Source: Pseudomonadota bacterium
Lineage (GTDB): Bacteria; Desulfobacterota; Desulfobulbia; Desulfobulbales; SURF-16
Length of the DNA stretch: 6,250 nucleotides
NCBI GenBank assembly: GCA_030597865.1
Contig: JAUVQZ010000170.1
Location: 1-6,250, forward strand
Direction: 5' to 3'
Part shown: positions 5,301-6,250 of the stretch, piece by piece
Numbering within the stretch: the stretch's first letter is position 1
How the letters are laid out: every line of letters starts with the position of its first letter
The notes under the pieces: model-generated
What the model was told of the DNA's origin: nothing
The model's database searches: none
Seen by the model: only the letters and a program-made list of their open reading frames with translations
Translations under genes and position numbers: made by a program

Positions 5301-6250
5301 ATGATTAACCCAGCCATGAATAACCAGCTTGACCTTGACCAGGCCCGAAAACTGATCCTCAGCCACACCAGCCCCCTGGCCGTTGAGGAAATCCCCCTCC
5401 TTGAGGCCTGCGGCCGGATCTGCGCCACTTCCCTGGCCGCCCCCCTGCCCATCCCCCATTTCCGGCAATCAGCCATGGATGGCTTTGCCCTTTGCAAGGA
5501 GGACTGTGTTGAGGGTCTGGAGATCCCCATCATCTCTGAGATTGCAGCAGGATCCACCAAGGAGCATAGGGTCAAGCCCCACTCCGCCATCCGCATCATG
5601 ACCGGCGGCCGTGTTCCGGATGCCTGCGACCAGGTTATCCCCTTTGAGGATTGCCAAGAGAGGCACGGGGCCTTAAGCGGGCTACGCCGCCCCTCCAGAT
5701 CCCATATCCGCCAGGTGGGCACGGATGTCACAAAGGGCCATCATATTGTCAAGGCCGGAGAGGTCATCACGCCGGGCCATATGCACCTTGCGGCCACCGC
5801 AGAGGCCCAGGCCATCAGCGTCCATCGCCGCCCCAGGGCAGCGATCATCTGCACGGGCAGCGAGCTTGTGGACAACCACCCCCTGCCCGGCCAGGTTATC
5901 TCCGGCAATCGTTTTCTGCTGGCCGGCCTTATTGCCCAGCATGGCGGCCTGATAAGTGGGGCTGCCACGGTAAAGGATGATGTTGATACTATCTGCGCCC
6001 GCCTGGACAAGATGGCCGGCCAGGCAGACCTGGTCATCACCACCGGCGGCATGGGGCCGGGCAAATATGACCTGGTGGCCCAGGCCCTCAAGAAACTCGG
6101 CATCACCATCCATTACCAGGCCCTCAAGTTACGGCCCGGCAAGGCCACCCTTTTCGGGACCAGGAACAACACCCTGTTCTTTGGATTGCCTGGGCCGCCG
6201 CCGGCAGTGCGCCTCCTCTTCCACGAGCTGGTCCACCCGGCCCTGCTCGC
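5301..6250 (+). CDS. moeA: Molybdopterin molybdenumtransferase MoeA (partial, runs off the window)
   Basis: MoeA is a cytoplasmic enzyme that inserts molybdate into adenylated molybdopterin, giving active Mo-cofactor and AMP. The frame is open from 5301 to the end of the window (316 full codons); roughly 80-100 C-terminal residues (domain IV) are missing. Motifs: QSAMDGFA (56-63, D60); RIMTGGRVP (98-106); IRQVGTDV (136-143); CTGSEL (184-189), where the family usually has TGDEL, with the key Glu kept as E188; TTGGMGPGKYD (247-257), where the usual form is GGVSVGxxD, final Asp kept; KLRPGKATLFG (276-286); and GLPGPPPAV (295-303), where GLPGNP is usual. The start is either ATG 5301 (8 bp after mobA) or ATG 5316 (MNNQLDLDQA); neither has a clear ribosome site. 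It is in an operon with mobB and mobA. The odd motifs suggest a MoeA subfamily, perhaps with altered metal or substrate handling, but the fold assignment is firm. Confidence 0.9.
   Translation, partial: MINPAMNNQLDLDQARKLILSHTSPLAVEEIPLLEACGRICATSLAAPLPIPHFRQSAMDGFALCKEDCVEGLEIPIISEIAAGSTKEHRVKPHSAIRIMTGGRVPDACDQVIPFEDCQERHGALSGLRRPSRSHIRQVGTDVTKGHHIVKAGEVITPGHMHLAATAEAQAISVHRRPRAAIICTGSELVDNHPLPGQVISGNRFLLAGLIAQHGGLISGAATVKDDVDTICARLDKMAGQADLVITTGGMGPGKYDLVAQALKKLGITIHYQALKLRPGKATLFGTRNNTLFFGLPGPPPAVRLLFHELVHPALL

Noticed and set aside
5279..6113. Minus-strand open frames opposite moeA
   Set aside because: The plus strand is open from 5301 to the window end with clear MoeA motifs, so these are antisense shadows.

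Overview
This is a compact bacterial window of moderate to fairly high GC. It holds two opposed gene groups and no RNA genes, insertion sequences or CRISPR repeats that I can see. The protein styles are a PomA/PomB-like stator pair, an MTA/SAH-deaminase-type amidohydrolase, a CxxC-type HIT protein and a MobB with a C-terminal extension. They suggest a Gram-negative, motile anaerobe, possibly a sulfate-reducing Desulfobacterota (Desulfobulbales-like). That placement is inference from protein style; no taxonomic marker is present.

Left part, minus strand (read right to left): motA/pomA (3260-2424), motB/pomB (2422-1418) and an mtaD-like deaminase (1342-2). motA and motB are one base apart and form a stator operon. 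The residues lining the ion path match the sodium-type PomA/PomB pair. The deaminase follows after 75 bp with no visible terminator, so it may be read from the same transcript, although its usual job is salvage of methylthioadenosine or S-adenosylhomocysteine.

Middle: a 311-bp divergent intergenic region (3261-3571) separates the stator operon from the rightward genes. It carries a good sigma70-type promoter facing right (TTGACA, 17 bp, TACATT) and only weak candidates facing left.

Right part, plus strand: a HinT-like HIT hydrolase (3572-3913), then mobB (4038-4691), mobA (4678-5292) and the 5' part of moeA (5301 to the window end). mobB and mobA overlap and moeA follows after 8 bp, so these three form a molybdenum-cofactor operon. 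MoeA inserts molybdate into adenylated molybdopterin, MobA attaches GMP to give Mo-bis-MGD, and MobB is the GTP-binding accessory protein.

The most unusual DNA lies in and after the end of the HIT gene. A GC-rich hairpin inside the last HIT codons is followed by nine T, like a terminator that overlaps coding sequence. It is followed by a second element in which one 5' arm can pair with either of two 3' arms, the first of which runs into seven T. This second element covers both candidate start regions of mobB and is a candidate leader or attenuator for the cofactor operon. I found no clearly novel multi-gene system. The points worth a second look are this leader and several departures from family motifs in MotA, MotB, MobB and MoeA.
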